Assembly (NCBI GenBank): GCA_963791225.1
Contig: CAWBRV010000008.1
Location: 682,001 to 746,000 of the forward strand
Length of the DNA: 64,000 bases
Source: PALSA-612 sp963791225
GTDB lineage: Bacteria > Actinomycetota > Thermoleophilia > Gaiellales > Gaiellaceae
Reading direction: 5' to 3'
Shown: one piece after another, positions 52,401 to 59,352 of the stretch
Numbering within the stretch: the first letter of the stretch is position 1
Layout: every line of letters starts with the position of its first letter
The notes under the pieces: model-generated
The model's input: only the letters and a program-made list of their open reading frames with translations
Told to the model about the DNA's origin: nothing
Database searches by the model: none
Position numbers and translations under genes: made by a program

Positions 52401-52543
52401 AGATCGACCGCGAGGTCGTCGACCAGGCACCGTGGGTCACGATGGCGAACAGCAAACAGGTCAACTTCGTCTCCAGCCGCGTCGGCAACTACCAGTACAA
52501 CCCCGTTTCCGGCGTGCTGCTCGACCAGCTCTGGGTCCGCTGA
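49448..52543 (+). CDS. second fused receptor: cyclase, membrane helix, beta-propeller, oligopeptide-binding domain
   Basis: A tandem paralogue of the preceding gene with the same four parts. FLFTDIEGST and TQGDSFFVAF (both metal Asp present), SVHRAAR, one helix (RRRSLLAAALVGVIAAAVAIPVF), a propeller with VGNGPTGVAFGAGRLWVANSTDRTVMEFAPGSHGPL, and an SBP_bac_5 domain from HRGGKLTMLAPPF to the end. The start is uncertain: the codon aligned with the TTG of the first copy is TGG (49430), a stop lies in frame at 49391, and the first ATG/GTG/TTG in frame (49499) would remove the first metal motif. CTG 49448 (LSGTVTFLFTD) is taken here provisionally. Length about 1031 residues. It may be translated from CTG, or the gene may be weakly expressed or silenced. 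Confidence 0.85.
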   Translation: MSGTVTFLFTDIEGSTGLLKRLGRAPYGELLSDQQRLLREAFAAHRGEEIDTQGDSFFVAFRSASDAVAAAVAIQRTLADHDWPDGADVRVRIGIHSGEAAAAGERYVGFSVHRAARIGGAAHGGQVLLSSSTRELVEDDLPVGVFLLDLGLVRLKDVDRPERISQVAAEGLQSKLPPLRGAEQVKQPVLRRRSLLAAALVGVIAAAVAIPVFALGGSSGETSLEGVGADSVGAIDSGSGRIAASIPVGASPSSVAADKDSVWVTNAGDDTVSRIDPKTNTRSQTITVGGGPGAIAVGGGFVWVVNSGEGTVTKIDPGAIGGSGAPVDTIPVGNGPTGVAFGAGRLWVANSTDRTVMEFAPGSHGPLHTFRVPDGADALAYGFGFVWVVSGPGNSVTRIAARSGTVLPPIQVGNGPSAIAVGGGYVWVANRLDGTVSRIDPDTATAKVIPAGEGPVGVAANDGAVWASGGRTGTLSRIDRDGGSVERKVETGNRPQGLALAGDKLYAAVKASGLAHRGGKLTMLAPPFESIDPAALDVGAFAATSVVYDGLIGFERVGGGNGARLVPDLATSIPTANDGGRTYTFQVRRGVHYSTGAPVQPADVRRSIERLLANDFGFGFERVVGFDACTKPTPKGAPRHCDLSRGIVVDAAANTITFHLTAPDPDFLAKLAGASAYAVPSGTPLFGARLPLPATGPYMIESFDKKRGLRLVRNPRFREWSPAAQPAGYPDEIALRFGEDQAAQVEAMKRNEADYLNLFPPDVAPSLRQNGYGSRLHVDPGLNTFYLFLNTRLAPFDNVDVRRALNFAVDREKLVALRGGPDVAQSSCQVLAPNFAGYAHYCPYVHDLARAKRLVAASGTSGQAVTVWMPEVRKTTGDYLVSVLKSLGYKAKLKVIREKVPGDYFRVALPAAKGAVQAGFGGWTPAYPSSAAYFSDLLTCAAYKPGQADKVNYGGFCNPGIDREIARATELQASDPNAASLLWSKIDREVVDQAPWVTMANSKQVNFVSSRVGNYQYNPVSGVLLDQLWVR

Positions 52544-52604
52544 AGCCGGTCAGGATTCTGTAAGCGACGCGGGATCACGCAGGGGGCTCCGCCATACTGA
52601 AACG

Positions 52605-53831
52605 GTGAGCAGGCGTGCGCCGAAGATTCTCGCGGTCGCCTCCGCGGTCGACCTCGACTTCCGCTACGGCTGCACGCCGGCCTGGTGGCAGCTGTGGAAG
52701 GGAATGCACGAGGCGGGCTGCGACCTGATCGTCACGCCCTACCGCGGACGGGCCGTCGAGGCACCCTGGTGGCGGACCGAGCCGAACCCCTGTTACCGCG
52801 AGGGGGAGACCTTTGCCAGGACGCGCGGGCTCATCGCCCGCCTCAAGCGGGACACGCACCTACGCCGTAGCGAGGACAACCCGCCCGACACGACGTCCGA
52901 CAGGCTCACGCGCGAGCTGATCTGGCGCTGGGTGACTCCGCGCTGGCAGAAGCACCTCGAGCGGATCCTCGCCCGCGAGCGGGACGTCGACGCCGTCGTC
53001 GTCTTCACCGTCCCGATGAGCCACTTCCGCGGGATCCCGGAGGCGCTGCGGCGCCGCTTCTCCGTGCCGGTCGTGTTCTACGACGGCGACGTGCCGATGA
53101 GCCTGCCCGAGTTCGGCGGGATGGACACGGGCTTCAACTACTACCACGGTGCCGATCCGGGGGAATACGACCTCGTCGTCTCGAACTCGGAGGGCGGGCT
53201 CGACCGGCTCCGCGAGCTCGGCGCTCGCCGCGCCGAGGCCGTGTTCTGGGGCGCCGACCCCGAGCTCTTCCAACCGCTGTCCGTCGACAAGCACATGGAC
53301 GTCTTCTTCTACGGGTACGGGGACAAGTTCCGGCGCGACTGGATGGAGGCGATGGTCGGCGAGCCGAGCCGCCGCCTCCAGCACGTCGACTTCGCGCTCG
53401 GGGGCCGCGACTTCCGCGGCGATACGGGCGCGGCGCGGGAGGTCGGCGACGTGCCGTTCAACGTCTTCGGTCGGGCGATCTCCGAGGCGCGCGTCAACCT
53501 GAACATCACGCGGCGAGCGCACGCGACCGTGCCGGCCTCGTCCACGGCTCGCCCGTTCGAACTGGCGATGGCCGGCGCCGCCATCGTCTCCAACCCGTAC
53601 GACGGGGTCGAGCGCTGGTTCGAGCCGGGACGTGAGCTGCTCGTCGTCTCGAACGCCGACGAGGCGGTCGAGACCTACCGCGAGCTGCTCGACGACCCCG
53701 CGCGCACGGATGAGCTCGGGCGCGCGGCGCGCGAGCGCGCGCTCGACGAGCACACCTACGTCCACCGCGCCCGGCGGCTGCTCGAGTTGATCGGGCTCCG
53801 CGCGTCCGCGATGGTGCCTACCGGTGGCTGA
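52605..53831 (+). CDS. CgeB-like glycosyltransferase
   Basis: A 408-residue protein. ILAVASAVDLDFRYGCTPAWWQLWKGMHEAG starts a GT-B N-domain. A DGDVPMSLPEF loop, DLVVSNSEGGLDRLRELGARRAEAVFWGADPELFQP and ARPFELAMAGAAIVSNPYDGVERWFEPGRELLVVSNADEAVETYRELLDDP match the glycosyl transferase family-1-like C-terminal domain of CgeB/spore-maturation proteins. CATACT (52593-52598) sits six bases before the GTG 52605. It ends eight bases into the next gene. It resumes the polysaccharide locus after the cyclase receptors. Confidence 0.8.
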   Translation: MSRRAPKILAVASAVDLDFRYGCTPAWWQLWKGMHEAGCDLIVTPYRGRAVEAPWWRTEPNPCYREGETFARTRGLIARLKRDTHLRRSEDNPPDTTSDRLTRELIWRWVTPRWQKHLERILARERDVDAVVVFTVPMSHFRGIPEALRRRFSVPVVFYDGDVPMSLPEFGGMDTGFNYYHGADPGEYDLVVSNSEGGLDRLRELGARRAEAVFWGADPELFQPLSVDKHMDVFFYGYGDKFRRDWMEAMVGEPSRRLQHVDFALGGRDFRGDTGAAREVGDVPFNVFGRAISEARVNLNITRRAHATVPASSTARPFELAMAGAAIVSNPYDGVERWFEPGRELLVVSNADEAVETYRELLDDPARTDELGRAARERALDEHTYVHRARRLLELIGLRASAMVPTGG

Positions 53832-54585
53832 GACGCTGCAGGAGGCCCCCGGCGGGATCGATCCGCGCCTCCAGGCGCTGCGGCGCGTCGCGATCGTGCC
53901 CGGCTACAACGAGGAGGGCTCGATCGGCCAGGTGATCGACGAGATCCGAGCGGTCGATCCCGAGATCGAGATCGTCGTCATCGACGACGGCTCTCGCGAC
54001 CGGACCGCGGACGCAGCGGCGGCCAAGGGCGCGCGTGTGCTCAGGCTCCCGTTCAACCTCGGGATCGGCGGCGCCGTGCAGACGGGATACCGCTACGCGT
54101 ACGAGCAGGGCTTCGACCTCGCGTTGCGTGTCGACGGCGACGGCCAGCACGACCCGGCGGAGTTTCTCGTCCTCGCCGGACCTGTCCTTTCAGGCCACGC
54201 CGACATCGCCGTCGGCTCGCGCTTCATCGGCCGCAAGGGCTACCGCTCGTCCCGGTCGCGGCGCTTTGCGATCCGCATCCTCTCCTGGACGGTCACGGTG
54301 CTCGTCGGCGGCCGCGTCACCGATCCGACCTCCGGCTTCCAGGTCGCGAACCGGCGTGCGATCGCCCTGTTCGCGAGCGATTACCCGCACGACTACCCGG
54401 AGGTCGAGGCGACGGTGCTGGCCGCGAAGGCGGGTCTGCGCCGCGCCGAGGTGCCCGTCGAGATGCGGGAGCGCTCGGCCGGCCGCTCGTCGATCGGCGC
54501 CCTCCGCTCGGTGTACTACATGGTGAAGGTGATGCTGGCCGTGTTCGTCGCCGTGTTCCGGCGAGTGCCCGAGGTGCCGGAGTGA
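53824..54585 (+). CDS. GT2-family polyprenyl-phosphate glycosyltransferase (DPM1-like)
   Basis: A 253-residue GT-A enzyme. RVAIVPGYNEEGSIGQVIDEI, IVVIDDGSRDRTADAA, NLGIGGAVQTGYRYA and LRVDGDGQHDPAEF (nucleotide/metal DxD region) are dolichol-phosphate-mannose-synthase-like. SRFIGRKGYRSSRSRR and VTDPTSGFQVANRRAIALF complete the domain. It has no extra membrane tail. It would load a sugar onto polyprenyl phosphate for the GT39-type enzymes at 40782 and 55538. It is followed after two hairpins by a DUF2304 protein, a common partner. Confidence 0.88.
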   Translation: MAETLQEAPGGIDPRLQALRRVAIVPGYNEEGSIGQVIDEIRAVDPEIEIVVIDDGSRDRTADAAAAKGARVLRLPFNLGIGGAVQTGYRYAYEQGFDLALRVDGDGQHDPAEFLVLAGPVLSGHADIAVGSRFIGRKGYRSSRSRRFAIRILSWTVTVLVGGRVTDPTSGFQVANRRAIALFASDYPHDYPEVEATVLAAKAGLRRAEVPVEMRERSAGRSSIGALRSVYYMVKVMLAVFVAVFRRVPEVPE

Positions 54586-54613
54586 GACGACCTGGAACAG
54601 GGCGTCTCACTCC
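54579..54613. terminator. stem-loop over the GT2 stop codon
   Basis: GGAGTGAGACG and CGTCTCACTCC form a perfect 11-bp stem around 13 nt. The TGA of the GT2 gene lies in the first arm. Confidence 0.5.
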
Positions 54614-54626
54614 GGGAGGGGGACTC

Positions 54627-54648
54627 GGGGGAACCGAGAGGTTCCCCC
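54627..54648. terminator. second stem-loop before DUF2304
   Basis: GGGGGAACC-GAGA-GGTTCCCCC, a perfect 9-bp stem with a 4-nt loop, followed by TT only. With the preceding hairpin it probably limits read-through into the DUF2304 gene. Confidence 0.5.
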
Positions 54649-54694
54649 TTGCGCGGTGTCGCGGCTCTGCCACCGCACCGCGGGAAGGTGCGGA

Positions 54695-55060
54695 GTGATC
54701 GGCGCTACAGGCGTGACCCCGCTCTCCGTCGCGATCGCGGGCGCAGTCGCCTCGGTGCTGCTCGTGCTCGTCGTGCTCGAGCTGATCCGCAAGCGGCGCC
54801 TGCGCGAGCGCTACGCCCTCCTCTGGCTCGCGACAGGCGTCGTCCTGCTCGTCCTCTCGCTTTGGCGCAGCGGCCTGAACACGATCGCCGGCTGGCTGGG
54901 CGTCACCGGCTATCCGCCCGCCGTGCTGTTCGCGGTCGCGACGCTGTTCATCCTGCTCGTGCTGCTCGACTACTCGACCGTGATCTCGAAGCTGGCCGAC
55001 CAGAACACGATCCTGGCGCAGCGGCTCGCCCTGCTCGAGGAACGGCTCAAGGACCGGTAG
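54695..55060 (+). CDS. DUF2304 membrane protein
   Basis: About 121 residues. It has three hydrophobic helices (VAIAGAVASVLLVLVVLELI; RYALLWLATGVVLLVLSLW; AVLFAVATLFILLVLLDYS) and a short C-terminal coiled segment (QNTILAQRLALLEERLKDR). The R-x-R-x-x-L-RERYALLWL motif is the DUF2304 hallmark. Such proteins sit beside GT2 polyprenyl transferases and are thought to help move or present the lipid-linked sugar. GTG 54695 after AAGGTGCGGAG is preferred to GTG 54656, which lies close to the terminator hairpins. Confidence 0.82.
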   Translation: MIGATGVTPLSVAIAGAVASVLLVLVVLELIRKRRLRERYALLWLATGVVLLVLSLWRSGLNTIAGWLGVTGYPPAVLFAVATLFILLVLLDYSTVISKLADQNTILAQRLALLEERLKDR

Positions 55061-55070
55061 CCACTCGTCC

Positions 55071-55087
55071 CCGGTGTCAGACACCGG
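55071..55087. terminator. bidirectional stem-loop between converging genes
   Basis: CCGGTGT-CAG-ACACCGG, a perfect 7-bp stem. It lies ten bases after the DUF2304 stop and contains the stop of the HIT gene (55077-55079). Confidence 0.5.
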
Positions 55088-55541
55088 AGTTGCTGAGTCG
55101 TTCGGCCATGCCACGGCGGATTGCCTCGGCCACGCGGCGGCGCTCCTCGTCTCCGCCAGCGGGCGGGTGCCACGGCGGCTCGCCCCACACGCAGCCCGGT
55201 TGCACCGTGTCGCCCGCATAGCGGGGCACGACGTGGAGGTGGAAGTGAAAGACGTCCTGGCCGGCCTCGCGTCCGTTGTTGGAGCGCAGGTTGACGCCGG
55301 TCGCCCCGAGTTCGGCGCGAACGACGGCGGCGAGCAGGTGCGCCACGGCCATGGCGGCGGTGGCCTCGTCCGGCTCGATCTCCCAGATGTCCCGCCTGTG
55401 TGTGCGCGGGACGATCAGCGTGTGCCCCCAGGTCGCAGGCGGCTCGCACAGGAAGGCGACGACGCGGTCGTCGGCGTGCACGCGCTCCTGGTCGAGCCGG
55501 CCGGCGACGAGATCGCAGAAGACGCAGGGGCCGTCGATCAG
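55077..55541 (-). CDS. HIT-family nucleotide hydrolase/transferase
   Basis: About 154 residues. CVFCDLVAGRLDQERVHADDRVVAFLCEPPATWGHTLIVPRTHRRDIWEI and DVFHFHLHVVPRY (the HxHxH triad) define the HIT domain; the CxxC pair at the N-terminus may bind zinc as in HINT-like members. The only sensible start is CTG 55541: it overlaps the TGA of the upstream membrane transferase (55538-55540) in the same way that ATGA and GTGA junctions do elsewhere here. The next in-frame GTG would remove the zinc motif. Likely hydrolyses nucleotide-phosphoramidates or dinucleotides. Confidence 0.8.
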   Translation of the reverse strand: MIDGPCVFCDLVAGRLDQERVHADDRVVAFLCEPPATWGHTLIVPRTHRRDIWEIEPDEATAAMAVAHLLAAVVRAELGATGVNLRSNNGREAGQDVFHFHLHVVPRYAGDTVQPGCVWGEPPWHPPAGGDEERRRVAEAIRRGMAERLSNSGV

Positions 55542-57202
55542 CGCACCGTCACCGTCACGGGCACGCTGACGAGGAAGACGTCGCCCTTCGTCGGGTCGTC
55601 GAGCCAGTTCGTGCCGACGGCGATGCGGTACGTGAACGTGCCGCGTCCGGGACGGTCGACGTACGAGGTTGCCCGGGTCGTCGCCACCGGGCGGCCGATG
55701 TAGAAGCAGTTCGCCGCTCCGCCGGTCGAGCGGCAGATCGTGTCGTTGTCGCCGCGCACGCGCGCCACGCGGTAGAAGACGCGGGACGCGCCCTCTGCGG
55801 CGTCGTTCCAGCTGAGCCGCACGTTTCCGCCGGCGACCGTTGCGCGCAGGCCGATCGCCGTGTCGACGGGTACGGCGATCTCGTGGACGATGATCGAGCG
55901 GCCCTGGCCGCCGATCGGCTGCAGCGCCGCGGCCGCGACCAGCGGGACGAGCGCGAAGAGCACGACCGCGGCGATCAGCAGGCGCCGGCCGGGAATCCTC
56001 GGCACGGGCGCGGGGAACCGTTGCGCGAGCGCGGGGCCGAACCGGGGCACGAGGACGGGCAGGCACGCCACCATCAGCAGGAGCGGCGGGATCGCCGGCA
56101 GGAGCAGCCGGAAGAAGGATGCGCTGTCCACCGACGACACCGAGTCCGAGCCCTTGATCACGAAGTAGAGCCAGAACCAGACCGACAGCGCGATCGCGAG
56201 CGCCCACGAGCGGCGTGCGACCGCGATCGCGCCTGCGAAGGGCAGGAACTGGAGCACGCGCAAGCTGAAGAACACCTCGGCGAGCCCGTCCAGGTTGTTC
56301 TGCAGATGCGACCAGTCGATGTTCGCGTACTTGTGGTACGGCGTGAACACCGACGCCGCCGTGCCGAACGTATCCGGGCCGAGCGCCAGGCGCTGCGGCA
56401 CGTAGCCGTTCCCGAAGGCCGGCAGCGTCCCGTACCCGCGGTACTTCCAGAGCGCCAGCGCGCCCAGCGCCGGCAGCACGGCCAGCGCGAACGTCCCGAG
56501 CTCGCGCCAGCGCTTGCCGATCAGGAACAACACGACGGGAGTCGCGAGGAAGATCAGGTTCGACGCCTTCGTCAGCACGGCGAGCCCGGTCACGAGCCCG
56601 GCCGCGATCGCCAGCTCCATGCTCCGCGCCTGGTACGTCCTGACGATCAGGGCGGCCGCGGCCAGCAGGCAGACGACGCTCGGGAGGTCGCCCATCATCG
56701 TCAGGCCGAGCGGGTGCGGCAGGAACTGGTCGACGTATTTCGAGTGGTAGTCCTGCTTGAACAGCGGGATCGCGACGTACGGCCCGATCACCCAGAGGCC
56801 GGCGGCGACGTAGCCGATCATCCGCCCCGCGATCCGCGAGCCGATGTCGTAGACGCAGAAGAGCGCGATCGGCCCGAGGACGAGCGCCTCGATCAGGATC
56901 GCGACCGGCAGGGCCGAGACGTAGCCGGGCCCGATGATGAGCGCGAACGGAGCGAGCACGAACGCCCAGGCCGGCGAGATCAGCGTCTTCGGGATGACGC
57001 CGTGCCCGGACAGCCAGCCGGTCGTGTAGTACCAGATTTGGTCGCCGCCCTGGTAGAAGACGAACCCGTTGTGGTGGACGCGGGACGCGAAGACGATCTC
57101 GGCGATCCACTCGACGGCGAGCAGCGGCACGAGCACCTTCCACGGCTCCCTGCCCTTCGCCGCGACGCGGCGGACGGCGAGCAGCGCCGACTCAGTGCTC
57201 AA
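55538..57202 (-). CDS. GT39-type membrane glycosyltransferase with extracytoplasmic tail
   Basis: About 554 residues from TTG 57202, which overlaps the GDP-fucose synthase stop region. Ten or more hydrophobic helices fill the first 430 residues. The first large loop has FVFYQGGDQIWYYTTGWLSGHGVIPKT, the Asp-containing loop expected of GT-C enzymes, and IPLFKQDYHSKYVDQFLPHPLG follows. The last ~120 residues after the final helix are a beta-rich, fibronectin-like extracytoplasmic domain (IGLRATVAGGNVRLSWNDAAEGASRVFYRVARV). It would transfer a lipid-linked sugar outside the membrane. It is coupled at both ends. Confidence 0.8.
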   Translation of the reverse strand: MSTESALLAVRRVAAKGREPWKVLVPLLAVEWIAEIVFASRVHHNGFVFYQGGDQIWYYTTGWLSGHGVIPKTLISPAWAFVLAPFALIIGPGYVSALPVAILIEALVLGPIALFCVYDIGSRIAGRMIGYVAAGLWVIGPYVAIPLFKQDYHSKYVDQFLPHPLGLTMMGDLPSVVCLLAAAALIVRTYQARSMELAIAAGLVTGLAVLTKASNLIFLATPVVLFLIGKRWRELGTFALAVLPALGALALWKYRGYGTLPAFGNGYVPQRLALGPDTFGTAASVFTPYHKYANIDWSHLQNNLDGLAEVFFSLRVLQFLPFAGAIAVARRSWALAIALSVWFWLYFVIKGSDSVSSVDSASFFRLLLPAIPPLLLMVACLPVLVPRFGPALAQRFPAPVPRIPGRRLLIAAVVLFALVPLVAAAALQPIGGQGRSIIVHEIAVPVDTAIGLRATVAGGNVRLSWNDAAEGASRVFYRVARVRGDNDTICRSTGGAANCFYIGRPVATTRATSYVDRPGRGTFTYRIAVGTNWLDDPTKGDVFLVSVPVTVTVR

Positions 57203-58127
57203 TCTGCTCGAGCGACTCGTGCGGCAGGCGCGACGCCCGGTACCACGCGACCGTTCGCTCGAGCCCCTCGCGGAGCGGCGTCTCGGCGCGGAACCCGAAC
57301 AGCTCCGCCGCACGCGAGGCGTCGAGTGACCGCCGCGGCTGGCCGTTCGGCATCGACGTGTCCCAGCGGATCTCGCCGGCGAAGCCGGTCACGTCGGCGA
57401 CGGCTTCCGCGAGCTCGCGGATGGAGGTCTCGACGCCCGTGCCCAGGTTGACGGGGTCGGGCGCGTCGTACAGCTCGGCCGCGCGCAGGAGCCCGTCGGC
57501 GCAGTCCTCGACGTAGAGGAACTCGCGCGTCGGCGTGCCGTCGCCCCAGAGCACGACCTCGTCCTGTGCCTCGACCATCTTGCGGATCAGGTCGGGGATC
57601 ACGTGGGCGTTCGTCTCGTGGAAGTTGTCGCGCGGCCCGTACAGGTTTGCCGGCAGGAGGAAGATCGCGTTCAGCCCGTACTGCTCGCGGTAGGCCTGCG
57701 CGCCGACGAGCACCGACTTCTTGGCGACGCCGTAGGGCGCGTTCGTCTCCTCGGGGTAGCCGTTCCAGAGATCCTGCTCGCGGAACGGAACCGGCGTGTC
57801 CCTCGGGTAGGCGCAGACCGTGCCGACGACGACGAGCTTGGAGACACCGTAGAGGCGCGACTGCTCGAGCACGTTCGCGCCCATGAGGACGTTCGCATAC
57901 CAGTAGCGCCCCGGATTGGCGCGGTTGGCGCCGATGCCGCCGACCTCGGCTGCGAGGTGGAAGACGAGCTCGGGCTCGGCCTCGGCGAACAGGCGGGCCG
58001 TGTCCTCGTCTCGGGTCAGGTCGAAGTCGGCCCGGCGCGCGACGAAGACCTCCTCGCCGTCGGCCACGAGCCGTTCGACGAGGTGCGACCCGAGAAACCC
58101 TCCGCCGCCCGTGACGAGGATCTTCAT
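57192..58127 (-). CDS. fcl: GDP-L-fucose synthase
   Basis: A 311-residue SDR. ILVTGGGGFLGSHLVERLV binds NADP. HLAAEVGGIGANRANPGRYWYANVLMGANVLEQSRLYGVSKLVVVGTVCAYP and PEETNAPYGVAKKSVLVGAQAYREQYG (Ser/Cys region, Tyr-x3-Lys) and LPANLYGPRDNFHETNAHVIPDLIRKM are diagnostic of the epimerase/reductase that turns GDP-4-keto-6-deoxymannose into GDP-L-fucose. The start ATG 58127 overlaps the dehydratase-like gene stop as ATGA. The presence of this enzyme predicts fucose or a related 6-deoxy sugar in the polymer. Confidence 0.92.
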   Translation of the reverse strand: MKILVTGGGGFLGSHLVERLVADGEEVFVARRADFDLTRDEDTARLFAEAEPELVFHLAAEVGGIGANRANPGRYWYANVLMGANVLEQSRLYGVSKLVVVGTVCAYPRDTPVPFREQDLWNGYPEETNAPYGVAKKSVLVGAQAYREQYGLNAIFLLPANLYGPRDNFHETNAHVIPDLIRKMVEAQDEVVLWGDGTPTREFLYVEDCADGLLRAAELYDAPDPVNLGTGVETSIRELAEAVADVTGFAGEIRWDTSMPNGQPRRSLDASRAAELFGFRAETPLREGLERTVAWYRASRLPHESLEQIEH

Positions 58128-59266
58128 GTCGCCGGGAGCGTACTCTCGACGGGGGCCGGCCAATCGACGCGGCCGGCCCAGCGGTCGCGGTTCTCCGCAT
58201 ACCACGCGATCGTGCGGGCGACGCCCTCCTCCCAGGTCACGCGCGGCTGCCAGCCTGTCTCGCGCTCGAGCTTCTCGTAGCCGACGCGGAGCGCGATCAC
58301 CTCGCTCGCGCCGGGCCGGTAGCGGCCGGGCACGCTGACCAGCTCGCGGCCGGCCGGCCAGTGGCCCTGCTCCTCGCCGACCCGGATGATCAGCTCAGCC
58401 CAGTCGCGCATGGACACGTTCTCGCCCTGGCCGTAGACGTAGACGTCGCCGGGGATCCCGTGGGCGGCGACGGTGAGATGGCCGCGCACGCCGTCGGAGC
58501 AGAAGCAGAAGTCCCGCATGGGCTCGAGCTGGCCGAGCTCGATCTGCGGGCGGACGAGCGCCTGCGTGATGATCGTCCCGGTGACGAAGCGCGGGTTCTG
58601 TCGCGGCCCGTAGTTGTTGAACATGCGGGTGACGACACCGGGCAGGCCGAACGCGTCGTGGTAGTTCATGGTCAGGAAGTCGGCGGCCACCTTCGACGTC
58701 GCGTAGATCGACTTGGGGTTGAGCGGCGAGCGCTCGTGGAAGACGACGCCGCCCTCGGGGTCGAAGTCGTGGTGGTGGGCCACGGTCTCACGGACGTTGC
58801 CGTACTCCTCGGAGGTTCCGGCCGTGTCGAACTTCTCCAGCTCGAGGCCGTGGTCGACGATCGACTGGAGCAGGTTGAGCGTGCCGACGACGTTGGTGAT
58901 CGTCGTCTCGTAGGGCCGGTGCCAGGACTCGCCGACGTGCGCCTGGGCGCCGAGGTGAAAGACGTACGGCCGGTCGGGCGCCCGCGTGAGCTCCCGGACG
59001 AGGTAGTCGATCGACGTGCGGTCGGTCAGGTCGGCAAACTTCACGGTCAGCCGGTCCCGGAGCCGGCCGATGTTGTTGAGGGCTCCGCTCGACGTGGCGC
59101 GGACGAAGGCGACGACGCGGGCGTCGAGATGGACGAGCGCCTCCGTCAGGTGCGAGCCCATGAACCCGTCGGCGCCGGTGACGAGAACCGTCCGGCCGCT
59201 GTATGCGTCACCGAAGTCGCGTCGGAGGTCGGCGACCGCCTCGTCGGTCCAGACCGAGTCTCCCAT
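58124..59266 (-). CDS. GDP-mannose 4,6-dehydratase-type SDR
   Basis: About 380 residues from ATG 59266 (MGDSVWTDEAVADL); an in-frame ATG at 59317 would add a leader of 17 residues. TVLVTGADGFMGSHLTEALVHL binds NAD(P). DTAGTSEEYGNVRE gives the Thr-Ser-Glu catalytic motif of 4,6-dehydratases, IYATSKVAADFL gives Tyr-x3-Lys, and TRMFNNYGPRQNPRFVTGTIITQAL follows. By context (coupled to GDP-fucose synthase) it should make GDP-4-keto-6-deoxymannose. The sequence itself is closer to the general dTDP/CDP-glucose dehydratase style than to classical Gmd, so the nucleotide is inferred. Confidence 0.8.
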   Translation of the reverse strand: MGDSVWTDEAVADLRRDFGDAYSGRTVLVTGADGFMGSHLTEALVHLDARVVAFVRATSSGALNNIGRLRDRLTVKFADLTDRTSIDYLVRELTRAPDRPYVFHLGAQAHVGESWHRPYETTITNVVGTLNLLQSIVDHGLELEKFDTAGTSEEYGNVRETVAHHHDFDPEGGVVFHERSPLNPKSIYATSKVAADFLTMNYHDAFGLPGVVTRMFNNYGPRQNPRFVTGTIITQALVRPQIELGQLEPMRDFCFCSDGVRGHLTVAAHGIPGDVYVYGQGENVSMRDWAELIIRVGEEQGHWPAGRELVSVPGRYRPGASEVIALRVGYEKLERETGWQPRVTWEEGVARTIAWYAENRDRWAGRVDWPAPVESTLPAT

Positions 59267-59352
59267 GGGCGCGAAGAGTAACGACCGGATGTTCGGAATC
59301 CGCGCCGATGCCTTCACAAACCACTAACCGGCCTGCGTCCTAGAGTCACGGC

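Noticed and set aside
49499..52543. TTG 49499 as the start of the second fused receptor
   Set aside because: It would remove FTDIEGST with the first metal Asp, which is conserved just upstream in the same frame.
55400..57451. 683-codon forward frame opposite the GT39-type gene
   Set aside because: Shadow of the reverse-strand membrane protein; composition is Arg/Asp/Gln-rich without hydrophobic segments.
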